Notes: generated by a model not told the origin, from the sequence alone. Counted from the stretch's first letter, positions 36,701-46,383 are shown. The stretch: DNA of 64,000 nt from Tetracentron sinense (GCA_015143295.1 CM026565.1:31070052-31134051), one strand, 5' to 3'. Made by a program: numbers and translations.

Positions 36701-37057
36701 AACTCCCTCAACTCCCTCTTTGGTATCATAATTTCAGCTTCTCAAACAGACAAGAAAGGCCTACGTACATCTGCGGACAATCCTATATGTGCCACAAGTG
36801 GCAGCGGTTACCCTGCCAGAGTGACAATTAGTTGCCCAGAAAAGGGTGAAATTGCTGGAAAGCTTGTTCTACTGCCGGAATCTCTCGAAGAGCTGCTTGA
36901 GATTGGTGCTAAAAAATTTGGGTTCTCTCCCATCAAAGTCCTAAGCAAAGAGAGAGCTGGAATTGATGATATTCAGCTCATTGGAGATGGTGATCATCTT
37001 ATTCTGGCTAGTGACAGTGGAACTGAAGAATCAAGCAATCAAAAGGTTGGGGATTGA
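23846..37057 (+). CDS. AKT1/AKT6-like: Shaker inward-rectifier K+ channel, AKT1/AKT6(SPIK) group, eleven exons
   Basis: Plasma-membrane voltage-gated K+ uptake channel. Exons: 23846-24030, 26509-26874, 27361-27418, 27512-27829, 29127-29372, 29462-29560, 29740-29772, 29899-30084, 31014-31211, 31312-31387, 36159-37057. They join in frame to 887 codons (AKT1 is about 857, SPIK about 888). Order: cytosolic N-terminus 1-62; S1-S4 in exon 2, with the arginine-rich S4 RLWRLRRV; S5, pore and S6 in exon 4, with selectivity filter TTTGYGD at about 259-265; C-linker and cyclic-nucleotide-binding fold about 310-500; ankyrin repeats about 525-720; KHA domain about 810-875. Intron 6-7-8 wording (NGTEQ then VVGEA) and the NSLFGIII stretch lean to the AKT5/AKT6 branch, while exon 1 is closer to AKT1. 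Intron 7 starts with GC. The ATG at 23762 overlaps a TATA-like motif, so 23846 is preferred. Subfamily is less certain than the family. Confidence 0.93.
24332..24790. repeat. CCGAAA/TTTCGG-rich repeat in AKT intron 1
   Basis: Dense TTTCGG and CCGAAA words (24370-24700), a TATA tract and a G10 run (24727-24738). A CACTAAA at 24332 and TTTAGTG at 24785 could be ends, but no target duplication matches. Probably a decayed relative of the word-family elements. Confidence 0.4.
24800..24998 (-). repeat. Copia-type LTR remnant, left copy
   Basis: Contains phrases common in plant Ty1-copia LTRs (TTTATTGTATATTTAAAGAATG, then TTTATACAAAAGAGGAAACT) and is followed by CTCTCCCTCAAACTCAGCTG, which on the minus strand reads as a purine-rich tract next to an LTR start. 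The segment from 24868 is repeated at 26066-26204. Confidence 0.55.
25058..25104. repeat. Left inverted repeat flanking the WAKL fragment
   Basis: Contains TTTTAGAAAAATAACTACTG followed by GAGTTAATATT. Its reverse complement occurs at 25976-26022 (AATATTAACTCCAGTAGTTA then TTTTTCTAAAACCTGAGG). This suggests a gene-capturing DNA transposon, or an inverted-repeat artefact of insertion. Confidence 0.65.
25150..25900 (+). pseudogene. Wall-associated receptor kinase-like (WAKL) gene fragment in AKT intron 1
   Basis: The translation resembles the extracellular part of plant WAK-like kinases: VNSPVISNC near 25170-25200, then [14 protein letters not shown] and VPVVLDW..YIANWTC (25300-25455), then, after a frameshift near 25508, [20 protein letters not shown] (25530-25588). 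A GT-AG intron (25592-25719) joins to [15 protein letters not shown] (from 25720), a calcium-binding EGF module. The retained intron means the fragment was copied as DNA, not from spliced mRNA. The kinase domain is absent. Inverted repeats of about 40 bp flank it. Confidence 0.75.
25976..26022. repeat. Right inverted repeat flanking the WAKL fragment
   Basis: Mirror of 25058-25104, with about 38 of 40 positions matching by eye. Confidence 0.65.
26061..26204 (-). repeat. Copia-type LTR remnant, right copy
   Basis: Direct repeat of about 24866-24998 (shared phrases TATACAAAAGAGGAAACTAA, TTTGCTCTACGTGATTGGCT, GGATATAGTT.CCTTAATA). Together the two repeats bracket a captured gene fragment in AKT intron 1. 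Confidence 0.55.
26926..27265 (+). mobile_element. hAT-like MITE, GAAGC-word family, in AKT intron 2
   Basis: Left end CATAGTTACCAGAGCGAG, right end GCAACTACG, with a 7/8 duplication GTTTAGAA/GTTCAGAA (26918-26925, 27266-27273). Contains repeated GAAACG, GGAAGCG and GCTTCC words. It begins 52 bp after the end of exon 2. Confidence 0.87.
28036..28816. mobile_element. hAT-like MITE, CCGAAA-word family, in AKT intron 4
   Basis: Ends CATGGTTTAAAAACTCG and CGAGTTTTTAAACCTTG, with a perfect 8-bp duplication ATCATACG (28028-28035, 28817-28824). Subterminal words are CCGAAAC and TATCGGTTTCGG in both orientations. The interior is AT-rich and non-coding. Confidence 0.92.
28824..29090. repeat. Tandem duplication of about 135 bp in AKT intron 4
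   Basis: Two head-to-tail copies (about 28824-28957 and 28965-29088) share GATTTAGGTATTTTTA, ATGTGTTC/TTGTGTTC, AGTACTTGAGCA.GCATCATG and GGTGTACC. The hAT-like insertion at 28036-28816 lies right before copy 1. Confidence 0.65.
30240..30686. mobile_element. Harbinger/Tourist-like MITE in AKT intron 8
   Basis: Terminal inverted repeats GAGCATTCCTAGCAGCCTC and GAGGCTGCTAAGAATGCTC, with TTA duplicated on both sides (30237-30239, 30687-30689). Closely similar along its length to 48233-48650. No transposase. Confidence 0.85.
31576..31813. mobile_element. Putative hAT-type MITE in AKT intron 10
   Basis: Ends CAGGTCCGGCCTAAGCC and GGGCCCGGCCCTG, like the known CAGGGCCGGCCC class of plant hAT MITEs, with AT-rich GGGGCCT-containing interior. 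The flanks share AGCAGGT but no clean 8-bp duplication. Confidence 0.5.
32109..32925. mobile_element. Harbinger-like MITE with internal GGT-repeat tract, AKT intron 10
   Basis: Ends GGGGCCGTTTGGATACACTTCC at left and the mirror GGAAGTGCAACCAAACGGGGCC at right, flanked by TTA (32106-32108, 32926-32928). The centre is a long imperfect GGT/GAGT array (32303-32720). A diverged relative at 62483-63843 carries the same kind of array as CCA. Confidence 0.8.
32303..32720 (+). repeat. GGT-rich trinucleotide array
   Basis: About 420 bp of GGTGGT interrupted by GAGT, TGATG and AGTGG units. Long open frames across it in several directions (His/Thr/Pro or Val/Gly only) are artefacts of the repeat. Confidence 0.9.
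32985..33546 (+). mobile_element. hAT-like MITE, GAAGC-word family, with internal tandem duplication
   Basis: Aligns along its length with 26926-27265 but has the right-end block twice (about 33290-33415 and 33425-33546), each ending in AAATTATG or AAACTATG. The left end ATAACTACCAG is a decayed form of CATAGTTACCAG. The target duplication cannot be read because the flanks are TA repeats. Lies in AKT intron 10. Confidence 0.7.
33551..33950. other. AT/AG microsatellites and unassigned intron DNA
   Basis: TA repeat (33551-33578), TATATA followed by AG repeat (33748-33784), and DNA with phrases such as GACATGTGGC in two places (33641 and 33904), perhaps two related repeats. No gene. Confidence 0.4.
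33951..34759. mobile_element. hAT-like MITE, TAGGCG-word family, in AKT intron 10
   Basis: Ends TAGTGTAGTCAAGGCG and CGCCTTGACTACACTG, with a 6/8 duplication CTATAGAC/CTATGAAC (33943-33950, 34760-34767). TAGGCG and CGCCTAGG words fill both ends. A foldback copy (about 34310-34560) lies inside. Confidence 0.85.
34310..34560. repeat. Foldback copy nested in hAT-like element
   Basis: Left GTCCTCATTGGTCCATG, right GGACACGTGGAC and TGGACTAATCAC, with core GTTACGGTTAAGATTCATTC and CTTAACCATAGTTAAAAG between. Confidence 0.7.
35307..35527. mobile_element. Mutator-like MITE, copy 1, AKT intron 10
   Basis: Arms GGCAAAAGATTACCT...GGTGGCTGCCCGAGC at left, mirrored at right; 9-bp flanks TTCGTTAAC/TTCTTTAAC (8/9; 35298-35306, 35528-35536). 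A 9-bp duplication with long terminal repeats points to the Mutator superfamily. Related to 44013-44230 and 63451-63741. Confidence 0.85.
35735..35990. repeat. Foldback copy, GATTGAACTC shoulder type
   Basis: Shoulder CGTGATTGAACTCTCCCCGAG, then ACACGTGTCCCTTCTAAT, core GTTAAGATTCACTAACCCTT and mirrored AACCCTAGGAGTTCAAATT; the right shoulder is partial (GTGAGTGCACTTG). Lies just before AKT exon 11. Confidence 0.65.
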
Positions 37058-37315
37058 GGTCAGTAATGGTGCATGGATGGCTAAACCCTTTCCATTCTTC
37101 TAGGCTCATGCTTACGTGTGACTTTCCACCGAGCGCCACCCGCGTCCCACTTAAGTTTCTTGAGCTTGAGCTGTACCAAAAGATGGTGATTGGTCCTTAA
37201 TTCTCATTGTTCATTATTCAATTTTGGGGTCCTTGAAGTAATTCAACGAGAGGTGGGGTTGTTGATGGAAGAGAGGAAATTGAAAATAATAAAATGTGTT
37301 TAGTATAAATAAAGT
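37058..37315 (+). terminator. AKT 3' UTR with candidate poly(A) signals
   Basis: Sequence after the TGA stop of the K+ channel. AATAAA-type motifs occur at about 37288-37294 and 37305-37311, roughly 230-250 nt beyond the stop. Which one is used cannot be decided here. Confidence 0.4.
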
Positions 37316-37745
37316 TGTGATTAAAGAATGTTAATGACCAATATAGAGGAGTTTGGGCTAAAAGTGTGCGTGCGTGCGTGTGTTTGGGAGGGGGGGATAC
37401 TCGGCAGTCTGAGGTCAATCTACAAGGATTGATTTATTTGGTAAACAAAAACAATTGCAAGGAGAAGTAAAATAATTCTAAACTAAGAAAATAATAGAAG
37501 GTTTTTCACACTTTAGTAATTTTAAACTATGAAAATAGTCAGAAGATTTTCTATATTTTCATATGGAGCAAACATAAATAAAAATCCAAACACAATTAAA
37601 AGGATGTTATTCTAAACTACGAAAATAATAAAAGGTTTTTCACACTTTAGTAATTTTAAACTATGAAAATAGTCGAAGATTTTCTATACTTTCATATGGA
37701 GCAAACATGAATAAAAATCCAAACACAATTAAAAGGATGTTAAGG
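37316..37745. repeat. GTGC microsatellite and a ~140-bp tandem duplication
   Basis: GTGCGTGC repeat at 37365-37384, then two head-to-tail copies (about 37467-37607 and 37609-37742), sharing AAGGTTTTTCACACTTTAGT and CATATGGAGCAAACAT, among others. No gene. Confidence 0.6.
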
Positions 37746-39656
37746 CGTTGATGATCAACGTAACAATTCATAAATTTATCTTTAATCAAATTTCTCTTGA
37801 TTAGAATTGAATGAAGATTCTATCTAATCAGAAAATATAACAATCAAACATTTGAAAATTATAATATGATTGAATAATTGATAGAAAAAACAATCTAACC
37901 CTATTAACACATCACATGGATTTTCTAAACATCCAATGTAATAAGGAATTAAAGAAATGGAACTTAGAAGGGACAAGTGGCAACCTATAGGTGCATGTTA
38001 ATTACAGTTTAGGTTAGTTAACCCAAGGTTAATATTTTTTCATTTTTTTTCCTAAAAAACAAGAGTAGATGGATGAACCCTAGGGGTGAGTGAATCTTAA
38101 CCACAATTAGTGGGTGTTAAAAAGGACACATGGCAACTTGTAGGCGTGCGCATTAACTGTGGTTTAGGTTAGTCAACCTAAGTTTAATATTTTTTAACTT
38201 TTTCCTATATACCAAGGGTAGATGAATGAACACTAGAGATGAGTGAATCTTAACCACAATTAGTAGGTGTTAAAAGGGACATGTGACAACCTTTAGGTGC
38301 ATGCGTTAACTGTGATTTAGGTTAGTCAATCCAAGGTTAATATTTTATAATTTTTTTTCTAAAAATCAAGGGTAGGTGGATGAACCCTAGAGGTGAGTGA
38401 ATCTTAACCACAATTAAATGGGTGTTAAAATAGATACTGGCAAGCTGGATCCGCGTGTGTGTTCCAGTGGGTGAAACGCTCACATGGAAAGAATCATTCT
38501 CATTAAAGAAAATATATAGGTATGTAATATTTATCTAACATAATTCAACTAATCAACGAATCAAAACTAAACATAAATTCCAATTTGTTTGAATCAAAAA
38601 GAAAAAATCCACAATCATTAGGTTAATAAAGTTATGTAAGTGAGAAAAATGAAGAGATTATATGGGAGAAAAAAGATTTCCTTTTTTCCCCTTTTGTAAC
38701 AAACTCTATCATTTGTTTGTAACTTTCCAATTGTATCCCCCTCAATTAGGGAAATCTTAATTCTTTAGGATTGCTTCTATAATTAACCACTAGATTGTTT
38801 TATTTTGGGTTTTTTTCATGTAACTTGAGTTTTAAATACCTACAATAAAAAATTAACTCAATTAGGCTCATGTAACCATATTAATGTTAAATGATAACAC
38901 ATAATAAAGGAGATAATAAATAGATTTTATCACACCCTCAACCAATATTTTGCTAGTCCTCGAGGAAAACATGAATAGAGATATCGAGGCTCATAAGCAA
39001 TTCAATCAAGTAAATTGAAGCGTGAAATAACAGTTGCAAGATAAGTACAATCTATGATTCCTCTCTTTTTGAATTTCAATGCAAAGCTTAAAGCAAAGAC
39101 AATAAAAACAAAGAATTCCTGAAAAATATTTCAATATAACGATTTTTAAGTTGTCTAATCACCAAAATTTTGGGGGCACAAAGTTCAATCAGTAATTTCT
39201 ACCTCAAATTTCAAAGTTAATAATCAGTTTAAGTTCAGTTCCTATTCCACTATTAGAAAATTTGAAAAACTTGTTATACTTGAGTGTACAGTGAAATCTG
39301 AATTTACACAAATAAAGTTTCGGTTCATTCCAAAATTTTCTTTCAAAACAAACGCACAAAATAAAACTCACTTTCTTTTCTTTTCTATTCTTTTCTTTTA
39401 CCCTCTTTCTTGCCAAACGAACGCACCCTAAGAGTGTGTTCGTTTGACGAGAAAGTGGGGGAAAGTAAAAGAAAATTGAGTTTTCTGGCTTTTGGTTTAC
39501 AAGAAACACACTTTCATTTTCTTGTACTTTCTCAAAAGTGACAAACTTTCTCCAAAAAACTTCTTCCATCTTTGGATGATTGTTTTGAAAGAAATTTTTT
39601 GTTCCTTTTCTTTTCTTTTCTTTCATCTACTTTCTTGCCAAACGAACACACCCTAA
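37746..39656. repeat. Foldback cluster and Tourist-like MITE, no gene
   Basis: Three foldback right halves in a row (about 37965-38130, 38135-38290, 38290-38450), each with GGTAGATG.ATGAAC, GAGTGAATCTTAACCACAAT and GGACA.GTGGCAA. A MITE with ends AGTGTGTTCGTTTG/CAAACGAACACACC occupies about 39430-39655, next to a second partial copy of itself at about 39340-39429. Confidence 0.55.
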
Positions 39657-39691
39657 GAGAGAAAATAACCAGAGATACCCAAAAAAATTCT

Positions 39692-39740
39692 ATATTTCCT
39701 GAGACGTTTTGAAAAAGATTTCCTGATCCCATAAAATTTT
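39692..39740 (-). pseudogene. Relic of QCR7 exon 1
   Basis: TATTTCCTGAGACG followed by TTTTGAAA.AGATTTC matches the antisense of the QCR7 exon 1 end (11217-11247), then diverges. It lies at the left edge of copy B of the duplicated segment, and the intron 1-like sequence to its left (39655-39691) also resembles 11165-11216. Confidence 0.65.
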
Positions 39741-39749
39741 CAACTAATC

Positions 39750-41205
39750 GATGGTTTAGAGTCATAGAGTGTGCCTAACTAGACTACATCAGCCCATTTA
39801 TTTTCAGTCCCAGCCCAATAAATGTTTCAGATTGGACCATCCCGAGTCTTCTCAAAGCATGAAATCATAGCCACAGGACCACAAGCCCCGCCCATGCCTA
39901 ATCTTGCGGCCAAATAATATATTTTCGAGTTTGATTGAGCCTAATTTGGCCCTGACTTAGCAAGTCCAAACTCAGTTCGGACTCGGATCGAATTAAGTCA
40001 GGGTTCAATCCGAGCTCAAATTCCAGATATGGCATGGAATTATGTACTTATAGGTTGCATGTTTGATATCAAATTTATTTCATCCAGCGATTTGGAATAA
40101 TTTTTTTGACCTAATTAATTTGTATAGAGATTATGTAAATATCTCTACTAATACAAAGAGAATTTTCGGATGTTCAAAACGTTGATTGAAAGTATAATGT
40201 CTAAACTACCCTTACATGAAATGATTATAAATAAAGCTACAAAAGAAAATTTGTAAAATGCTAAACTTTTTGCAAGAGTAGATTTGTCCTTTTATCCTTC
40301 CACTTTCTCTCTCCCAAGTATCAATCACTCTCACCTCATTTCCTCCCTCACTCTCCCTTTCCCACCCCACTCTCTCCCTTATAGAGATTGAATAAGTCAA
40401 TCGTGATTGAACTCGAGTTCAATTGCACTCACATTCAATCGCACCCTCATGTCAACACATGCCAATTTTAGTTCTTACTATCCATAGTTAAGATTTATTG
40501 ACCCTAGGGTTCAATAATCTAATCTTGATTTTTAGAAATTATTTTATTTATAAAAAATAAGCTTAGGTTAACGTGTCCCCTTTATCCTTTTTTAATTGTG
40601 GTTAAGATTTATTAACCCTTAGGGTTCAACAATCAAATCTTGGTTTTTAAATTATTATTTTTTAAATAACCTTAGGGTTTAAATTTCTTAACCCTTGGGT
40701 TACTTTTTTAAAATATTTTTTTTTCTAAAAACTAAGGTTAGATTGTTAAATCATAAGAGTTAGTAAATCTTAACCACGATTAAGATGAGTTAAAATGGAT
40801 ACGTGTTGACCTGTGGGTGTGATTGAGCTCTCCTTAAGTTAGCCAGAGGCCAACATGTTTCTCTTCCTTTCACACACGTGCATCACGTTGGTCACACTTC
40901 CTTCTCTGTCTCTCCCTCTTCCATATCTCACGTGCATCGCACGTGCAGCCCACTAGTTTATATAATATACATACGCACACATAAATTGTATGCAAAATGT
41001 ATTTATACAAGTTCGGGCTGGATTTGGCCTTCGAACTAGGCTAATGTTAGCCCGAAGTCAGCCCAAACTCAACTTTGAGCCCAACCTAAGCCATTGAAAC
41101 CAAGACCCACCTACCCTTAACTTGGGTTGGGCCAGGTTGGACTAACCAGATGAGAATCCAGAGTAATATGGATGTGAGCCATGCCCTACTCTCAAACATT
41201 CCATA
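39750..41205. repeat. Duplicated segment, copy B (chromovirus-free, Helitron-bearing)
   Basis: Similar in order and orientation to 11455-11555 plus 19976-20290 plus 21475-21660: GCCCAATAA, TTCAGATTGGACCATCCCGA, CCACAAGCCCCGCCCATGCC, CCAAATAAT.TATTTTCGAG, and onward. It runs straight through the chromovirus target site. It is interrupted by a Helitron at 40142-40956 that copy A lacks. Confidence 0.82.
40142..40956 (+). mobile_element. Non-autonomous Helitron carrying a foldback copy
   Basis: Begins TCTCTACTAATAC after an A. It ends with the hairpin CACGTGCATCGCACGTG, then a 9-nt spacer and CTAG, followed by T. These are the standard 5' TC, 3' hairpin + CTRR and A^T target of Helitrons. Copy A of the host segment (near 20236) shows the uninterrupted target. 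Inside, about 40395-40845 is a foldback copy with GATTGAACTC shoulders. Confidence 0.9.
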
Positions 41206-42515
41206 GTCTCGGTTAAAAACCAACACTTTTGTTGGATGAATGATATAGAGATTAGACAAAACAGTGAAATAAAATCAGAGACATAAAACTTATTGATTTG
41301 TAATTTGATCGAGGCGTGACAATGTCACTGGGCTTGAAACCGATCTGCTCCCCTTCGGATGATATCCTTGAGTGCAAGGGCTACAAGAGCAGTCGATTTC
41401 TAGGATGCAACGATCGTTGTCCACTGTATGTGTGCACTGCACTTTTAGTAGACCAGAACCATCACACAGTTATAACCCGAACATAATAAAGTTTTTCAAT
41501 GGCAAGGAAAATAAACAGTGTTCTATAGATGTTACAGAGACACTGCTAGAGAGTAATTGCTAAAGAAAAACATTTGAAGATTATGAAAAACTGGAAGCAT
41601 AAAGGGTTTTTAAAAACATGAAATGACATCTATTAAGAGATGTAACTGATCAAAGATAACCTCATGAAAGATTGTAACCGTTGTTTTACAATGGTTCCCA
41701 AAAAGCTGTTGCAAAATTTGAATTCAAATTTGGAGAGAGAGAATTGAAGACAACCACAAGAAGACAAAGTCATGTGGAGACAATTTTGAAACACTAACTA
41801 TTTTAAAACACTTCAAAATATAACAACTTATCCTTGATTTCAGTCAAAACTTAACACATGTCATTTTAACAGGTGTTGAGTTTTGGCCGAAAGTAGGGAT
41901 AACACGTCTCATATGGATGTAGATGGTTGAAGACTACTACTAAGCTTTTTTTTGGGTCGAAATAAGATTAGGCCACAATTTTAGTTAGCATTAGTTTAAT
42001 AGGTTAGTGAACCAAGTGTCCGACTTTTAGCAAAACATAATAAGCCTATAAATCGCCACACCATCATTTGATGGAATTAATGAAACCCCTTAACACCCTG
42101 GATGACAGATTCAGGAGTTGCAAACTCTCAATAAATTGATAGAAACAATCAATATGGCAGGAGCACATAATCATACTAAGCCCATTGTGGCCAGCACATG
42201 GTAATTCACTATTCACTAACCAAACAAGCAATTACCCACACGCGCACAAAAAAGAATTTCAGAGAAGACCAGGTTGGGACAAAGTTAGGTTAATCGACTT
42301 ATTCCTTGACCTAAACCCATCTCGGTATGAGCCAACGCCATGCAAAAAGGCCCAAGTCTAATTTGCTAAAGTCAAGCCCGAGTTCGACCTATGCGTTAAT
42401 TCTAATGATATTAGATTTAACGTAACAAAGAACAACGGTCATACCGTAGGACCTTGGTCCTTGACCGTTAATTACCGTTACAACGTTATGATCACTATGG
42501 ATACTTTTTCAATAT
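41206..42515. other. Intergenic, no recognised gene or repeat
   Basis: Low-complexity intergenic sequence with no long open frame and no readable element ends. The short frame near 41372-41563 has no recognisable domain. Confidence 0.4.
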
Positions 42516-42835
42516 TATTTTAGAAAAAAAAATATTGAAAATTTTTTAATCCTAGGAATTAGTAAATTTTAACTAGGGTTAAGAAAAAAATTTGATATTT
42601 GTTTCTAAAAATAAGGATAGGTGGGTGAACCCTAAGGATGAGTGAATCTTAACCACGGTTAAGGGTGTCAATAGAAACACGTGGCGACCTGCATACCCAT
42701 TTCCTAATATCAACAAATAACACAAGATATTTTGCATTTGGTTCTCTTCGAGAGGAATTTCCTAATATCAACAAATAACACAGGATACTTTTTTGATTCT
42801 CTTGGAGAGGAACCGATACCTCTTTGGATTCTTTA
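42516..42835. repeat. Foldback copy and a short tandem duplication
   Basis: Foldback right half at about 42530-42700 (GGATAGGTGGGTGAACCCTA, TTAACCACGGTTAAGGGTGT, CACGTGGCGACCTGC). It is followed by two copies of a ~55-bp unit starting ATTTCCTAATATCAACAAAT (about 42709 and 42758). Confidence 0.6.
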
Positions 42836-43740
42836 AGAGGGAAATGATAATTTCTTACTCAATAGATGTCCTTATTCTCATTGAACTTCAAAATAAATAC
42901 AAACTACACAAGCTGTTAAAACTCCTAAAATCAAGGAAAATGACGACTAGTTAAACCCCACCTTCAACAACTATCTAATGGACGTTGATAACTACCACCA
43001 ATTATTCACGTAACCCATTACCTCACTTCATCCCAACTTCACACACATCTCACCTAGCATACTTCCATGCAGCCTCTTGTAAGTCTAGTACGTATCACGA
43101 CCTCAGGGGCATAAGCCGCAAAACTTTACTCCAAGGAGACTTTGAGAGAATTTGAAGTCTAAAACAATACCAAATTGGCTGTGAGATTAGAATCCATGAA
43201 ACTTTTGAAGGAGTGTGTTCTTCATCTCCAAACTTTCAATCACGGATATCAGTATTCAAGGTCAAACCCGATGGTTGAACGTTGGACTTGAACCGCCTCT
43301 TATACAGGGCCATTAGCCATGACGGTCAACGTTCAAAAAGCTGGCTCTGCTTTTCACTTACTAAAATCAATTTTAGCCAATGATTTAAGGATGATTAATC
43401 TTACTGATATACTTAAGGGGCGTTGTACCCCCAAACATCTGTTCACCGGTTATGGTCAAGGTTCGACCCGTTTGTCGCTGTTTGGATTGGGTTTTCTCTA
43501 GCCATTGAATTATGTGAGTTTGGGTTGGGCTCACCAGATTCGAATCACTATTCCTAATTAACTTAATACATAATAATTATTATTATTATTTTGGTTCGAG
43601 ATATACCTTTAGATGGTCAATATTATGGATGGTCAATACGCGTTTGGTTCGAGATATATTGACCATCCATAATATAGATGGTCAATATATGTTTTTTTTC
43701 GGAAGGTATGGTCAATAAATGTTAAGCGTGTCATTCCCAA
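42836..43740. other. Intergenic, no recognised gene
   Basis: No supported coding region. A short inverted pair around GGTCAATA/TATTGACC at 43610-43700 suggests a small hairpin repeat. Confidence 0.35.
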
Positions 43741-43749
43741 CCGGGATGG

Positions 43750-43985
43750 GATTACAAATGGCCCTCGTCAGGTGATTTTCGTCTGGCTCGGCCCCACAGG
43801 TCAACACGTGACCCTTTTGACACCTCTTAACTATGGTTTAGCTTTATTAATTCTTAGAGCTCAACCATGTAACCTTAGTTTTTAGAAGAAAAAAAATTTA
43901 ACAGCAGGAATTAAAAAATTTAACTGAAGTTAAAAGGGCAATTTAAGGGGCTTTGTGAGTGGGCCAGAGACAGTTTTGGCGAGTG
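43750..43985. repeat. Foldback copy, CGTCTGGC shoulder type
   Basis: Shoulder TTTTCGTCTGGCTCGGCCCC, then ACACGTGACCCTTTTGACAC and core TTAACTATGGTTTAGC, mirrored on the right by TTAACTGAAGTTAAAAGGGC and GTGAGTGGGCCAGAGACAG. Confidence 0.65.
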
Positions 43986-44012
43986 CCAAACCAAATCCAA
44001 TCCCTTCTCAAC

Positions 44013-44230
44013 GACATGGGATTATCTCTAACAGATGTCAGAAAAATGATCTTAGGCATCCATACATCATGTGACATGTGGCTATAAAAGGGAAGATGTC
44101 ATTTTATTTTCTCCCCATATTTTTGACTTCTCCCCACTTGATATCTCTTCCTTTTTTTATCGCCGCATGTCGGATGATGTGTGGACGCCGAGGGTATGCG
44201 TCGGGCTTCCGCCAGAGGTAATCCGATGCC
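44013..44230. mobile_element. Mutator-like MITE, copy 2
   Basis: Ends GACATGGGATTATCTCT and the mirror AGAGGTAATCCGATGCC, with a perfect 9-bp duplication CTTCTCAAC (44004-44012, 44231-44239). The interior shares TTTTGACTTCTCCCCA.TTGATATCTC with 63451-63741. Confidence 0.9.
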
Positions 44231-44239
44231 CTTCTCAAC

Positions 44240-45857
44240 CTCCCCTAGTCACTGTCATCTCCGATGCAAGGAACCTTGCTAAGTGGGTCTCCCACGTGTA
44301 ACATGACATTGTAACTTCTTCCAAATGGTCATTTCGGTCGACTCTATACTTCCACTTTTCAACATTGGGCTTGGGCTTCTCGTGAACGGACCTGGAACCT
44401 TCACAACCACGTAGAGAAGACACACGAACCTAGAATGGTGGGCAGAGATCAAACAGTATGGGCTGTGGGCCCATGGGGTCGTATGGTGGATGTGGTCACC
44501 AATCAGAGTTGTCGACCAAAGATTCAGTGCCACATATAACTGGTCCATGCGGGGATTTCGTGAGTCGTGACCACACACCCCACATGCAAAATCAGAGAGG
44601 TTTATTTTAGGACCTATATGGGAAAGACAAAATTATACAACTTTTTGTAGGTGTTGTTTCCTTTTGAAACTCAAAATTGACCCAACAACGACTCCACTTT
44701 GTTTTACTCTAGCTCCTAAGTGGATCATATCTATAGCTTCTTTTGTGTGGTCATGTGTCATGCATGATGTATGTTCCAACTTTAAGAAGTTCCAAGAAAC
44801 CCACCTTAACGCCCCCTGTTTGCTCTAGTGGTTGAACGTATATCTCCTTTTAGAGGAGCACTCAGTATTTGAGTATGACCTGAGTGGCATTTGAAAAAGT
44901 TCACAATTTGTACTAACGTAACTCATAACACTATTAGCTGATGCTGCGGCCTATCCGAACAACTTGTACAAAAAAACACTTTATGGAGCACTAGGTGTAT
45001 TTGTATGAACGCAGAGTTGCATGGAGAAGTGCAAAGAGACTACTAGAAAGAACATGAATGAATGAAAGTAATGAGAAAATATTTGAAGTTTCACAATTTA
45101 ACAGATTAAATGACCATATAGATAAAGTGGAATTTGCAAACAAGAATTGTGCAACCGACTCCTGAAAGTTTGGATAAGGTTTCGTTCAACGATGATGATA
45201 GATTTCGTTTAAAGTCATACCCCCTATGAAGGTGTAACCCAAGCTAGGAGGGGGTCATGTAGTAGGAGGGGGTCGTGTGGTAGCGACTGGTGTTACCATT
45301 TTTGCCTGTTCTTTTGAGAACGAGTATAAATCATAACTCGCTCCTTTTGAACCTTTTGTTTTTTAAAGGAATAACAACACCCGGTATTGTACCGACAATC
45401 GGAGTGAAATTTTTTTTAAAACTTTGCGAGTTAGGGTGAAAATCTCAAATCCCCTTCAGTGACGTGCTAGAACGGTAACTCACCAAATCATTAAAACTAG
45501 CAACTACCAACCAACTATATCGACAAACCAAAGTGGACCAAAAAAAAAGTTATTATATCATATTCAATCTAATCGCATTTTCTTAGTGATAGAAATAAGT
45601 GCTGAATCTTTGTAAATTAGACTCATTTAAAAATGAATCTTGTTTTCGTGGTGTCAAAATCACAATTTATTTTTCCAAATAAGTAAGCTACGCACTGGTT
45701 GTTTATTATTTAACACTAGCCTTGTTGCCCCACGATTTTGAACTCAGGTCAGTTGGTATACAAGCACCAATTGGTTAAGCCACGAAACTACACGAACGGT
45801 TACAACGATTCGCATACAACTTTTACAATTGGAGACATAGAATAAGTTCGAGAATAG
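44240..45857. other. Intergenic, no gene recognised
   Basis: Apart from the SINE-like stretch near 44810-45000, nothing with a readable structure. Open frames on both strands around 44235-44578 overlap each other and match no family I know. Confidence 0.35.
44810..45000 (+). repeat. SINE-like repeat
   Basis: GCTCTAGTGGTTGAACGTAT (A-box-like), then TATTTGAGTATGACC about 45 bp on (weak B box), and an A-rich tract near 44970. Suggestive of a tRNA-derived SINE; ends not proven. Confidence 0.3.
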
Positions 45858-46293
45858 TGTCACACCCCAAAATTTGTAGTAGACTTGTGTATATATACTT
45901 GTAGAGATTCTAGAAATAGAGAGGTGTAAAAGCTCTCTAGAAAGTTCCTAAAGACGAGGTGGTAGAAGAGTTTAGAAGTAGGAAACTCTAGAATAGTCTT
46001 CTAGAAGAGGTGATAGAAGTTCTAGAGTAATCCTTCAAAAGAGGTGAGAATGTTCTAGAGTCTAGAACATTCCCATAAGATGTATATAAAGGGTATAAAC
46101 CCTCATTTGTAATCTAATCCAAAGTATCCATCCAATTGTGTATACTCTCTTATATAATAAGAGTGTGAGTATTCTTCCAAAGAGTGTTCCTACTTCTCTC
46201 CTATTAGTTTCAGGGTAAGACTGACTTGTTTAGAACGGACTCTAGCACGAGTGTCGCACGGTCAAGATTGAGAAAATAACTAAGGTCGTGACA
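45858..46293 (+). repeat. 5' LTR of gag-only retroelement
   Basis: 436 bp, TGTCACACCCC to CGTGACA. A TATA box TGTATATAAAGGG lies at about 46080-46092. Followed by TATCAGAGCGGGTT (PBS) at about 46299-46312. Partner LTR at 47423-47862, about 90% alike by eye. Confidence 0.88.
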
Positions 46294-46383
46294 AGTAGTA
46301 TCAGAGCGGGTTAAGAAAGGGTCGTAAAGCGTGAGATCGAGGAGACCACAAATATAGGAATTGTGGTGGAGCTACTTGAGGAA

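Noticed and set aside
45720..45800. tRNA-like sequence (GGTCAGTTGGTATACAAGC...GGTTAAGCC)
   Set aside because: No cloverleaf can be completed and no anticodon arm is evident; at most a SINE scrap.
46363..46383. GTG start upstream of the gag-only ORF
   Set aside because: Plant translation starts at ATG; the ATG at 46384 is used.
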